From contig JAXMMT010000039.1 in NCBI GenBank assembly GCA_034399355.1, positions 1 through 37,940 of the forward strand: a DNA stretch of 37,940 nucleotides. The letters run 5' to 3'. A program made the translations under genes and the position numbers. This DNA is from UBA2279 sp034399355 (lineage in GTDB: Bacteria > Actinomycetota > Coriobacteriia > Anaerosomatales > Anaerosomataceae). This document shows, piece by piece, positions 22,156 to 30,320 of the stretch (its first letter is position 1; each line of letters begins with the position of its first letter). The notes beneath the pieces were generated by a model. That model was not told where the DNA came from. It saw nothing but the letters and a program-made list of their open reading frames with translations, and ran no database searches.

Positions 22156-23505
22156 TCAGTCGCGCAGCTTCACGCGAACGCGTTCGAGCGCGTCGGAGAT
22201 TTCGTCGGGGTCGAGCGTGAAGAATCGTCCGCCTTCGAACAGTATCCGTCCATCCACCATGGTCATCAGGACATCTTCCTGGTTGGCGGTGTGCACGAGT
22301 GCCCCATACGGGTCTTGTGTGGGCACCTGGTGGTTCTGGGACAGGTCCACAGCGATGACATCAGCCCGCTTCCCCGCCTCGAGTGTCCCCACGAGGTGGT
22401 CGAGTTTGAGCGCTTGCGCCCCGCCGAGTGTCGCCATGCGCACAAATCGCTGGCCGGTGTAGTACGCGGTCTCACCGCCGATGCCTCGCTGCGTAAGCAG
22501 GCCTACCCGCATCTCGTCGAAGAAATCGATCGTGCTGTTGGACGCAGGTGAGTCGGTGCCGATGCCCACACAGATCCCCTTCTCCACAAACGCATGCAGC
22601 GGTGCGATACCCATGCCCAGCTTGAGGTTGCAGCGAGGGCAGTGAGCGATAGAGACGTCATTGCCCGCAAGTACCTCTATGTCCGCGTCGTCTACGTGGA
22701 CGCAGTGTACGGCGAGGACGTTGGGGGCCTCGAGCAGGCCCCACTGGTACAGGTAGCGCACGGGACTCACACCGGTCGGCATCCAGAGCATCTCGCCCCA
22801 GCCAGCCTGCTCGCGGAACTCCTGACCGAGCATCGAGCTGCCGTACTTCACGAAGTCGTACTCGTCTTTGGAGCCTGCCAGGTGAATCGCCACAGGCATG
22901 TCGGTGTCTCCGACGTACTCCGAGACGACCTTGAACAGCGTCGGATGACACGAGTATGGCGAGTGCGGAGCGATACCGATGGTGATCAGTGAGTCGTCGA
23001 CACGCGACCTCCAGGCACCGATGTCCTCCGCTGCGCTTGCCATCTCCGACGCCACGCGCCGCTTGTCCATCGTGGCGATCTCACGGTAGAGGACGCCACG
23101 CAGTCCGGACCGTTCGGCCGCGTCCAGAGACGCGCCCGAGTCCGAGATGTCGGCGAAGGTCGTGATGCCCGAGCGGATCGCTTCAACCGCACCGAGAACG
23201 GAAGAGTCGCGCCAGTCCTGCTCGTCGAGCAGCGACTCTTTGGCCAGCACCTGCAGCTTCCACTGCGTGTACGGGAGGTCGTCGACCACGCCACGGAAGC
23301 CCGAGTACTCGAAGTGCGTGTGCAGGTCGATGAATCCCGGCATGAGTGCGGCGAGGCCGTAATCGTGCACCTCTTCGTCAGGATATGCGCCGAGAAGTTC
23401 CGCGCGCGGCCCCACCGCGACGATCGCGCCGTCGCGGACGAGTACGCCGCCGTCTTCGATATGCGCCGAAGACACGGGAAGCACGTAGCGGGAAAGCAGA
23501 AGCAT
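22156..23505 (-). CDS. Metal-dependent amidohydrolase, MtaD/SsnA family (possible aminodeoxyfutalosine deaminase)
   Basis: A 449-residue TIM-barrel amidohydrolase. PGFIDLHTHFEYSGF holds the first metal-binding histidines (H62 and H64), then HCVHV, HCPRCNLKLGMG and GTDSPASNSTIDFFDEMR give the remaining histidine and the catalytic aspartate. This arrangement is that of the adenosine, S-adenosylhomocysteine or aminodeoxyfutalosine deaminases. Placement next to MenG hints at MqnX, which deaminates 6-amino-6-deoxyfutalosine in the futalosine menaquinone route; the sequence alone does not fix the substrate. ATG at 23505 follows GGAGG. It comes 69 bases after ubiE/menG. Confidence 0.85.
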   Translation of the reverse strand: MLLLSRYVLPVSSAHIEDGGVLVRDGAIVAVGPRAELLGAYPDEEVHDYGLAALMPGFIDLHTHFEYSGFRGVVDDLPYTQWKLQVLAKESLLDEQDWRDSSVLGAVEAIRSGITTFADISDSGASLDAAERSGLRGVLYREIATMDKRRVASEMASAAEDIGAWRSRVDDSLITIGIAPHSPYSCHPTLFKVVSEYVGDTDMPVAIHLAGSKDEYDFVKYGSSMLGQEFREQAGWGEMLWMPTGVSPVRYLYQWGLLEAPNVLAVHCVHVDDADIEVLAGNDVSIAHCPRCNLKLGMGIAPLHAFVEKGICVGIGTDSPASNSTIDFFDEMRVGLLTQRGIGGETAYYTGQRFVRMATLGGAQALKLDHLVGTLEAGKRADVIAVDLSQNHQVPTQDPYGALVHTANQEDVLMTMVDGRILFEGGRFFTLDPDEISDALERVRVKLRD

Positions 23506-23574
23506 GGCTACCTCCGGAGTGCTGCGATATCGGTACTCAATGGTACACGCTCGGCAGGCAGCGCTCCACCGCAC

Positions 23575-24312
23575 TCACTTGATCGCAACGTGCACCGCCA
23601 CGATACCGAACGTCAAGTTGTGCCACTCCACCGACGAAAATCCGGCCTTGTACAGCTCGGCAGCGAGAGCCTGCGGAGGAGGAAACGCTCGAATCGACTC
23701 GTTCAGGTAGTCAAAACCCGACCGGTCTCCGGTGAGCATACCGCCGAGAAACGGTATCACCGTGCGAAGATAGAAGTGGTAGAGCACACGGAACGGCTTG
23801 AGCGCAGGGCGGCTGAACTCGAGAATCACGTAGCGCCCGCCCGCGCGAAGCACCCGGTGCACTTCCCGGAAGTTGGCGCCGCGATCGGGCAGGTTGCGAA
23901 CGCCGAAGGCGACCGTCGCGATGTCGAACTCGTCGTCGTCGAAGGGCAGGTCTTGCGCGTCGGCCACTTCGAACTCGATCCGGGTCCGTCCCTTGTACCC
24001 GGCCGCCTTCTGCGTGCCGATCTCGAGCATCTCGGGAACGAAGTCCGTGGACAGTATCGAGGCCGGTTTCGCTTGCCGCGCAATCGCCATCGTCAGGTCG
24101 CCCGTGCCGGCGGCAAGGTCGAGCACGCGGCTGTCCGAGCACACCTGCGCAAGGCGCACCGTACGTCGGCGCCACAGGCGATCGAGCCCCATACTCGACA
24201 ACCGGTTGAAGCGGTCATACGACGGCGCGATCGAGCTGAAAATGCCCTTCACGCGATCGGTTGTGGGCTGCCCGGGGGTAGGCTCGGGTGTTCGCATGCC
24301 GCGCTCGCTCAC
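23575..24312 (-). CDS. menG: Demethylmenaquinone methyltransferase (MenG/UbiE)
   Basis: SAM-dependent C-methylation that converts demethylmenaquinol to menaquinol, the final step of menaquinone synthesis. The 245-residue protein shows TTDRVKGIFSSIAPSYDRFN near the N-terminus, VLDLAAGTGDLT (SAM motif I, about 63-74), DFVPEMLEIG and the family signature FGVRNLPDRGANFREVHRVL. The GTG at 24312 overlaps the stop of the radical SAM gene (GTGA) and has GGAGG seven bases upstream. A low-potential menaquinone pool would feed the cytochrome module further upstream. Confidence 0.93.
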   Translation of the reverse strand: MSERGMRTPEPTPGQPTTDRVKGIFSSIAPSYDRFNRLSSMGLDRLWRRRTVRLAQVCSDSRVLDLAAGTGDLTMAIARQAKPASILSTDFVPEMLEIGTQKAAGYKGRTRIEFEVADAQDLPFDDDEFDIATVAFGVRNLPDRGANFREVHRVLRAGGRYVILEFSRPALKPFRVLYHFYLRTVIPFLGGMLTGDRSGFDYLNESIRAFPPPQALAAELYKAGFSSVEWHNLTFGIVAVHVAIK

Positions 24313-26081
24313 GATTCGTCCTCCATGAAACGGCGGTCGACCGTGCGGGACGCAGGAAACATCGTCTCGTAGTTCACGCGGAACCAGAGCGCCATGTTGT
24401 AGACGAAGTGCCGCCAGTTCACGTTGGCGTGCCAGTTGAGCTCGGTCTTCTCGCAGACCGTAGACTCGTTGAGCTGGTCGAGCTCATGCTTGTAGTCCGC
24501 AAGCAACACGCTGCGCTCGGCAGGCTCGTGCTTCATGATGGCGTCGATGCGCACCATCGCCTTGCGCGCCTGACCGATGCGCTCCTCGGTCTGTCGCGCC
24601 GTCTTGGCGTCTGCGATGCCAACCTCGGCCTTGATGGCGTTGAAACCAAGAGCCGCTTCGTAGGTACTGTCGACCATCTCGTCGCGGGTCATGCCGTCCG
24701 GCTCGTAGTTGAGGATGTACTTCCACGACGGCTCCAACAGCAACTGGCGATGCTCCTCCAGCGTGTGGGCGCGCAGCGTGTAGCCGTACCGGTCGGGATC
24801 GTCAAAGACCATCGAGCCAGGGTCGAGGAACGGCGCCATCGGCCCGATGAACGCGAGCAGGCGCTTGTCGTTGTTCACGCGCGCGTACAGATCGCGCACC
24901 GCAGGCACCGTGTCGAGCACCGACTGCGCGGTCTGCGTGGGGATGCCTGTCATGAAGTACAGGTCGAAGCGTTGGCAGTTGTGCTTGAACGCCGCCGCGA
25001 CACTGTCGGACAACGCCTCCCAAGTGTACGGCTTGCCGAATGCTGTGCGCACAGCGTCATCGTGGCTCTCGGCAGACACCTCTACAGAGTAGTCGTTGAG
25101 GTTCTCATTGAGGAACTCATAGAACGCCTCCTCGGGCGGCGAGAAGAACTCGAAGCCGATGGGGTTTTTGAAGTCGATGCGCCGCAGGCCGCTGATGAAC
25201 GCCCGGACATAGTCATCGCCCGCCTGGCGGAAGTCATTGAGTACGAACACGGGCCCGGGGATGTGCTTGGCGATGTGCCCGATGTCACGCACCAACAACT
25301 CGGGATCGCGGAAGGCGACTCGCGTGCGCCCGAAGTGGTTCCGGAACGCGACTGCGGAGCCTCCACAGGTGGCGCACGTCTTGGTGCACCCTCGGCAGGT
25401 CAGAGACGCCGAGACGGGATAGCTCAGCCAGCCTTTGAACGGCAGCGCGCTCATCATGTCGCGGTCGCGGATGACCGAGCGCATCGAGAAGGAGTAGTCG
25501 AGCTTCACGTGGTCGAACGTGTCGGGGACGCAGTCCATATCGTTCGCCACTACCGAACCGTCCGGACCTTTGTACGTCACGTTGGGGATGTCCGCCGCGC
25601 TGCCGCTGCGCTTGAGCGCATAGACGAGACGCGTGAACGGCTCCTCGGTCGAGTCACCGCGGATGACGTAGTCTACCCATGGGTACGAGACGAGCTCCTC
25701 GTGGAAGTAGCTCGCGGTAAGGCCGCCGAATACGACCGGCGTCGTGGGATGGTACTTCTTGCATAGCCGGGCGATCTCCACTGAACCGTGCGCGTGCGGT
25801 GCCCAATGCAGGTCGATGCCGAAGACGACCGGGTCCATCTCCCGGATCGCCTTCTCGACGTCGAAGTTCAGCCGGGAAAGCATCAGCACGGCGAGGTTGA
25901 TGATACGCACGGTGAGTCCGTGGCGCTCCATGTACTCGGCGATCGTGGTAAAGCCGATCGGGTACATCTCGAAGATGGGACTCGAGGGCACGAGGTCGGA
26001 GACCGGCCCATACATGATGGACGTCTCGCGGAAGTCGTACACACTCGGGGCATGAAGCAGGACCAGATCGGCCTTAGGCAT
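24309..26081 (-). CDS. B12-binding-domain radical SAM protein (Ta0216-like)
   Basis: A 590-residue radical SAM enzyme with an N-terminal cobalamin-binding-like domain (about 1-160, including IDLHW at 89-93 and VVFGGLTASYF). The Fe-S motif is C232-x3-C236-x2-C239, within CRGCTKTCATCGG, with an extra Cys at 229. The SAM barrel follows, then a helical C-terminal region after about residue 490. The layout recalls the Ta0216 family of B12-radical SAM proteins, first noted in Thermoplasma; that is from memory. Reaction unknown; class B enzymes of this kind are often methylases. The start is ATG at 26081 with AAGGA upstream. It heads the operon with MenG (overlapping), a deaminase, RseC-like and two membrane genes. 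Confidence 0.8.
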   Translation of the reverse strand: MPKADLVLLHAPSVYDFRETSIMYGPVSDLVPSSPIFEMYPIGFTTIAEYMERHGLTVRIINLAVLMLSRLNFDVEKAIREMDPVVFGIDLHWAPHAHGSVEIARLCKKYHPTTPVVFGGLTASYFHEELVSYPWVDYVIRGDSTEEPFTRLVYALKRSGSAADIPNVTYKGPDGSVVANDMDCVPDTFDHVKLDYSFSMRSVIRDRDMMSALPFKGWLSYPVSASLTCRGCTKTCATCGGSAVAFRNHFGRTRVAFRDPELLVRDIGHIAKHIPGPVFVLNDFRQAGDDYVRAFISGLRRIDFKNPIGFEFFSPPEEAFYEFLNENLNDYSVEVSAESHDDAVRTAFGKPYTWEALSDSVAAAFKHNCQRFDLYFMTGIPTQTAQSVLDTVPAVRDLYARVNNDKRLLAFIGPMAPFLDPGSMVFDDPDRYGYTLRAHTLEEHRQLLLEPSWKYILNYEPDGMTRDEMVDSTYEAALGFNAIKAEVGIADAKTARQTEERIGQARKAMVRIDAIMKHEPAERSVLLADYKHELDQLNESTVCEKTELNWHANVNWRHFVYNMALWFRVNYETMFPASRTVDRRFMEDES

Positions 26082-26156
26082 GCGAATGTTCCTTCATGAC
26101 GCGGCGTGGCCATCCGGAGGCACGGTCTGCCGGGGCGGTCGTGTGAAAACCGCCAG

Positions 26157-26165
26157 AGTATAGCA
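26157..26165 (-). promoter_or_regulatory. Candidate extended -10 promoter of the radical SAM-menG operon
   Basis: Minus-strand TGCTATACT (26165-26157) is an extended -10: TGn plus five of six of TATAAT. It is 76 bases from the ATG at 26081. No good -35 is seen at 17 bases, as is common for extended -10 promoters. Confidence 0.45.
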
Positions 26166-26347
26166 CAGGTCGCGCCGAACTCAGCGAGCGCCGACGGTCC
26201 CCACAGGTGCGCACCGCGTACGCCAACCTCATCCAGCAGGTCGAGAAATGCCGTGAACTCGCTGAGCAGCACCTCGGTCAAGACGCCCGCGAGTTGGTGC
26301 GACGTGACGCGCTTACCGTACCCACCCTTTGGGCTTGCGGTAACGAA

Positions 26348-26363
26348 CTGCATCGCCATGCAG
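26348..26363 (-). terminator. Hairpin after the cytochrome operon
   Basis: CTGCAT (26348-26353) and ATGCAG (26358-26363) form a perfect six-pair stem with a four-base loop, 31 bases after the last stop of the operon. The following minus-strand sequence (TTCGTTACC) is only partly T-rich, so this is a weak call. Confidence 0.35.
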
Positions 26364-26394
26364 GGATTTCGCACAAACACACTGCCAGATTCCG

Positions 26395-26841
26395 TTAGTG
26401 GTCAACGGTATCCGACGGCGCGGGGACATCAGCGGTCGAATCAAGCGCATCATCGATGATCCAGCGATCGCCCTCCGCATGCATCAGGAACCGTGTCGCC
26501 TCGGCCCAATTAGGGAACGCCGCGTCCGCACTCCATACGACGAGCACCTCGACCCCTTGACTGGTCTCCGACGAGACATCCATCGAGTCCCATGGAGGCA
26601 CAGCCGGCGCACGCTCCTCGCCCACCGAGTCCGCAAGTTCCGTGGCGAGGGCGGAGTTCGAGAAGAACGGCGCGTATGCCTCCGCGTCGGCGCTGCCCGC
26701 GCGCCTGAGCTCGAGCAGGTTCGTGAGCGCGGCAACGGCCGGGTGTTCGTCCACATGGGCGGTGGCACAACCCGCCAACAGCAAGACTGTGACGATCATG
26801 CACGCCAGAATCGCCGCGCGGGGGGCACGAAGATGCCTCAT
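26395..26841 (-). CDS. Lipoprotein at the 3' end of the cytochrome operon
   Basis: A 148-residue lipoprotein. The signal peptide MRHLRAPRAAILACM leads to a lipobox LLAGC with acylated Cys25. The mature part has a helical first half (HPAVAALTNLLELRRAGSA) and a strand-rich second half ending DRWIIDDALDSTADV. This helix-then-strand plan resembles small SnoaL/NTF2-like lipoproteins, and resembles the lipoprotein at 36313. The ATG at 26841 overlaps the stop of the preceding membrane gene (ATGA), with GGAGG eight bases upstream. It would sit on the outer face of the cytoplasmic membrane. Function unknown. Confidence 0.8.
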   Translation of the reverse strand: MRHLRAPRAAILACMIVTVLLLAGCATAHVDEHPAVAALTNLLELRRAGSADAEAYAPFFSNSALATELADSVGEERAPAVPPWDSMDVSSETSQGVEVLVVWSADAAFPNWAEATRFLMHAEGDRWIIDDALDSTADVPAPSDTVDH

Positions 26842-27209
26842 GACCGGGCCTCCGCTTCCACGCGCACCCGGCGCGCTATCCGCCGCCAGATCAGCGCCCC
26901 AACCGCGATGCCACCGAACATCAGGACGTGTTTGATGATCAACGCCGGTACAAGGCCGCCGACGACCGCCGGGTCCCACTCGTAGCGAGAGAAGAAGATG
27001 GTGCGCGGGATGCCGCCAATGACAATCCACGCAAGCGAGATCCACGCGAGCTTCACGAGACGCGGGTAGGCGACCGCCAACAATGAGCCGGATGCACCAT
27101 CACGCGTCACCGCGCGGTCGAGTGCCCACACGAGAACCGCGCTCGCAAGAAGAACCGCCGTCGCGACGTCGTGTAGGTAGTTGTTGATGATGATGAGGAT
27201 CGATGTCAT
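26838..27209 (-). CDS. Small three-helix membrane protein of the cytochrome operon
   Basis: A 123-residue membrane protein with about three hydrophobic helices (residues 12-31, 50-67 and 82-108). It has just two histidines: H13 in NNYLHDVATAVLL at the start of helix 1 and H94 in ALIIKHVLMFGG within helix 3. Two membrane histidines could ligate a b-type haem, as in small quinol-cytochrome subunits and CopD-like proteins; this is a guess. The ATG at 27209 is chosen because it begins the protein-like part and is ten bases after the ccsA stop. It overlaps the following lipoprotein gene. Not a recognised family. Confidence 0.7.
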   Translation of the reverse strand: MTSILIIINNYLHDVATAVLLASAVLVWALDRAVTRDGASGSLLAVAYPRLVKLAWISLAWIVIGGIPRTIFFSRYEWDPAVVGGLVPALIIKHVLMFGGIAVGALIWRRIARRVRVEAEARS

Positions 27210-27219
27210 GAGCCCTGCC

Positions 27220-28047
27220 TCATCGGAAATACACCGCATGCAGCGAACCGTTGATAAGGGAGGTGAAAAACAGCGTGCCGACGGCCAGACCGAAGCACAC
27301 CAGCATGAGAATGGCCGCCCGGCGCTGCCGCCAGCCGTACATTCTGCGCAAGTGCAGGTAGACGCCGTAGGTGACCCACGTGACGAGGGACCATGTCTCA
27401 ACAGGGTCCCATCCCCAGAATCGGCCCCACGAGTAGTACGCCCACACCGATCCGGTCAGCATACCGATCCCCCAGAATGCGAAGGCGAGACCCGCGAAGC
27501 GGAAGACCGCCCGGTCGAGTGCGATCTCCGAAGGGAAGCGTGCGCGAAACCGTCCCAACCGCTTGTCAGCGACAATCACAAGTGAGATCGCGGCAGTGAG
27601 AAGACCCACCGAGAACGCCACGAAGTAGAACGCAACGTGCAGGGCCAGCCAGATGCCGCTGAAAGTGGGCGGCAATTGGTGAACCTCGGGACCCATGTAG
27701 ACGCCGAGGCCCATCAGCAGCAGCACTGCGGGGTAGACGACGACGGAGAATGGCCTCATGAGTTCGGTCCGATGCGACCACCACAGATAGAGGACGAGTA
27801 CGACCCATGCGTTGGCCGAGAGAACCTCGTAGCGCGAGACGTACGGCCCGTGCCCGATAGCGACCCAGCGTGCGACGAGACCTGCGGTGTGGAAAACGAG
27901 TCCCGTCAGCGCCAGGCGATCGGCCCAGCGAAGTAGCGGGGACTTCTCGGTGAAAACCCCTGCGATAGCACTCATGCTCGCCGCCGCGTACGCAACGAGC
28001 GCAAGGACATGGAGGTAGACCTCTGCGTGGGTCAGATACTCAGTCAT
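27220..28047 (-). CDS. ccsA: Cytochrome c biogenesis protein CcsA/ResC
   Basis: The haem-handling partner of the System II cytochrome c synthetase, which exports haem and attaches it to CxxCH motifs outside the membrane. It is 275 residues with about eight hydrophobic helices. The tryptophan-rich haem-binding motif WGRFWGWDPVETWSLVTW begins at 207. External histidines in HTAGL (H53) and SLHAVYF near the end, with H137 in LALHVAFY, fit the haem ligands of the family. ATG at 28047 lies in the end of resB with an eight-base overlap, so both subunits are made from one message. Confidence 0.92.
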   Translation of the reverse strand: MTEYLTHAEVYLHVLALVAYAAASMSAIAGVFTEKSPLLRWADRLALTGLVFHTAGLVARWVAIGHGPYVSRYEVLSANAWVVLVLYLWWSHRTELMRPFSVVVYPAVLLLMGLGVYMGPEVHQLPPTFSGIWLALHVAFYFVAFSVGLLTAAISLVIVADKRLGRFRARFPSEIALDRAVFRFAGLAFAFWGIGMLTGSVWAYYSWGRFWGWDPVETWSLVTWVTYGVYLHLRRMYGWRQRRAAILMLVCFGLAVGTLFFTSLINGSLHAVYFR

Positions 28048-29335
28048 CGGTCATGGCCTCTCTCGCTGCGCCAAACACCCTCTCGCGCTCGTCGGAGTAT
28101 ACATCCGGGAACCGCCAGGCGCGCCACCACACATGCGCCGTATCATCATCGGTCTCAATGAACAGCTCGCGCGGCGGCCAGACGTAGAGCAGCAGACTGC
28201 CGAGCAGGATCACCACGAAGCCTACGAACACCGCCGCCATACCTCGCGTGCTCACGACGATGAGCTGCGTCCACGCCCGCACCTCGAAAAGTGTGACCTC
28301 GTAGTCACCAACAGCAACCCCCACGCCAGACACCAACGTCTCTTGGCCGAGCAGGTTCCCGTCCCGCTCCATACGTGCGACGACCTCAGGAACGCCCGTC
28401 ATCGAGACCCGCTCTGTGTCCGAGAAGTACTTGAGGCGCAGCGTCGAACCGTCTGCCAGAGGATAGTCCTCGTATGAAGGCACGTCCGGTGCGGCAGGTG
28501 CGGCACTGTCGACCCGCACACGCTCCTCACCGCTCGGCCCTTCCACAGTGACGAGCAATGTCGAGCCAACCCGCTGGCTCTGGTAGAGGCGCACGGAGCC
28601 GCGTGCGACGGACCCGTTGACCTCAACGGTGGCCACGTCCTTGGTGTCCTCGGCGCCAAATGCGATCGTGCTGCGCACCTGGCGCAACGACCCGTCCGGC
28701 CAGTACTCGGCTTCAGAGCGAAGCAGCGTGATCGGCGTGGGCAGTACCAGTGGCTCCGCGAGCGCGCCGCCTTCTTCGATCCCCCACGGCTGACCAGGCG
28801 CGAAGGTCTCGCCCTCGGCCAACTGAATGACGCCGGTCGCGGTACTCTGCAACACATACCAGCTCGACACCGTCGCGATGACGATGCCCGCGTGAAGCAG
28901 TGTGGTCCCCCAGTGGCCCCAGGGGTGCTTGACCGCTTTGACCGCTGATTCGGATCGTCGAACCACCAGGTATCCGTGTCGGCGAGCGCGCGCGAGCACG
29001 TCATCGGCCGCCGTGCGCGAGAACGCGAGCGGCTTTCCTGACGGCGTCCGTGTCCCGAACGCGCGACGCCAGGCGAGAGCCGACTGCCCGGCAAGCGCGA
29101 GCAAAGATCCGAGCGCCACAGCCCCGAGCAGCGCGCTGAACCACCACGTGCCGAACACGCGGTCTGCGCCCAAAGCCCGAATGACGCCGGCCAGCGGTTG
29201 GAGAAGCGCCGGCCACGTGCTCTCGTCCAACGGCTCCGGCAGCTGCGGTACGGCATACGCAAGCGCAAGGCTTGCCAGGAGCATCAGCATGAGGCCGACG
29301 TTGACCCGGCGGACCATGCGCGCGAGACGGGACAT
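28040..29335 (-). CDS. resB: Cytochrome c biogenesis protein ResB (Ccs1)
   Basis: The other half of the System II synthetase, which keeps the apocytochrome cysteines reduced and presents them for haem ligation. The 431-residue protein has three N-terminal helices (about 12-30, 62-83 and 143-163), a large external domain of about 200 residues rich in strands, and a last helix (about 362-389, AAVFVGFVVILLGSLLLYVW) followed by a cytoplasmic tail. KHPWGHWGTTLLHAGIV is a typical ResB segment with conserved histidine. ATG at 29335 overlaps the NHL gene stop (TGATG). Being directly downstream of a 19-haem cytochrome gene it is probably dedicated to it. Confidence 0.9.
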   Translation of the reverse strand: MSRLARMVRRVNVGLMLMLLASLALAYAVPQLPEPLDESTWPALLQPLAGVIRALGADRVFGTWWFSALLGAVALGSLLALAGQSALAWRRAFGTRTPSGKPLAFSRTAADDVLARARRHGYLVVRRSESAVKAVKHPWGHWGTTLLHAGIVIATVSSWYVLQSTATGVIQLAEGETFAPGQPWGIEEGGALAEPLVLPTPITLLRSEAEYWPDGSLRQVRSTIAFGAEDTKDVATVEVNGSVARGSVRLYQSQRVGSTLLVTVEGPSGEERVRVDSAAPAAPDVPSYEDYPLADGSTLRLKYFSDTERVSMTGVPEVVARMERDGNLLGQETLVSGVGVAVGDYEVTLFEVRAWTQLIVVSTRGMAAVFVGFVVILLGSLLLYVWPPRELFIETDDDTAHVWWRAWRFPDVYSDERERVFGAAREAMTDD

Positions 29336-30315
29336 CAGTCGTCCGACAGCCGCACGTTGAACACGAGGATGCGCCCGATCGACGCGTCGGTCACGTAGAC
29401 ACGCTCGTCCGAGGAAATCCAGACGGCGTCGCGTGGATCCACGAGTCCCGATTCCTCGCCGATAGAGTCTAGCGTGTCACCGGCCCGGTCAGCGATAGTC
29501 ACCATGCACGCAAAGGTGTCTACGATCATGAGCGTCTCGTCAGGACCGGCGGACACGCCCTTCGGCAGGGAGAACGTCTGAGGAAGAACGCCCAACTGCT
29601 TGCCCGAGACACCATCGAGCGCGATGACGCGACCGCTGACTGTATCAGCGACGTACAGCCGACCTGCATCGTCCAACGTGAGACCACCAACGAACGTGAG
29701 CGCGGGCTTCAGATTCGCCCCTATCTCGCGCACCAAAGACCCGTCCTCGGCCGAGTACACCCAAATCGAATGGCTCACGCCGTCGTAGACGAACAGCTCG
29801 CCCTGGGCGTACGCGACAGCGGTAGGATGGCCCGGCGAGGTCGAGTCGCACTCTCCCACCACGAACAGAACCGGCTGCTCGGCATCGGGATCGGTATCCA
29901 GTACGAGGACCCGCTGCGACGTATTCTCGACGACGGCGATGCACCCCCGGTCGATGACTGCCAGGTCAGAAGGGTATGCCGTAGATCCGGCCTGCTGCGC
30001 GGGTACGAGGATGTCTGCCACCAGGGCACCGTTGGGCCGGAATACGCGAACCGTGCCTGCGTCCGCCTCTGCGACATACAGCTGGTTCCCGTACGCGGCT
30101 ATGCCGAGCGGACCTGAGAGCGCATCCTCATCCTCGGCGGGGAAAACGCCCGCAAACGAGATCAGCTCGGACGTTGGCGGCGCAAGGTCGACACTGCCAC
30201 GGCCGGCAAGCACGACGAGCAGGGCGGTGAAGATGGCGCCGACTCCCACAATCGCAAGCAGCCAGAGACCGAGCGTCCGTGGCGTGACCTCAGGCAATGC
30301 ACTACGAAATCTCAC
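29335..30315 (-). CDS. Membrane-anchored NHL-repeat beta-propeller protein
   Basis: A 326-residue protein with one N-terminal membrane helix (LGLWLLAIVGVGAIFTALLV) and an external beta-propeller made of NHL-type repeats: GPLGIAAYGNQLYVAEADAG, YPSDLAVIDRGCIAVVEN, HPTAVAYAQGELFVYDG, FVGGLTLDDAGRLYVADTVSG, LPKGVSAGPDETLMIVDTF and DPRDAVWISSDERVYVTDAS, so six blades can be read. Such propellers often lie beside multihaem cytochromes and may act as scaffold or binding partner. The start is GTG at 30315, three bases after the cytochrome stop; no strong ribosome site is seen, so coupling is likely. Confidence 0.83.
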   Translation of the reverse strand: MRFRSALPEVTPRTLGLWLLAIVGVGAIFTALLVVLAGRGSVDLAPPTSELISFAGVFPAEDEDALSGPLGIAAYGNQLYVAEADAGTVRVFRPNGALVADILVPAQQAGSTAYPSDLAVIDRGCIAVVENTSQRVLVLDTDPDAEQPVLFVVGECDSTSPGHPTAVAYAQGELFVYDGVSHSIWVYSAEDGSLVREIGANLKPALTFVGGLTLDDAGRLYVADTVSGRVIALDGVSGKQLGVLPQTFSLPKGVSAGPDETLMIVDTFACMVTIADRAGDTLDSIGEESGLVDPRDAVWISSDERVYVTDASIGRILVFNVRLSDD

Positions 30316-30320
30316 GATGA

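Larger units (their letters stand above)
26082..26394. other. Spacer between two operons: promoter and possible gene relic
   Basis: No gene is firmly supported here. The right end holds a hairpin that may terminate the cytochrome operon; the left end holds an extended -10 for the radical SAM gene. In between, open frames run on both strands: minus from 26380 (QLAGVLTEVLLSEFTAF...) and plus from 26207 (NLIQQVEKCRELAEQHL...). Both read like helical protein with fairly high GC at third positions, but neither has a good ribosome site, and I recognise neither. One could be a decayed gene. Confidence 0.4.
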
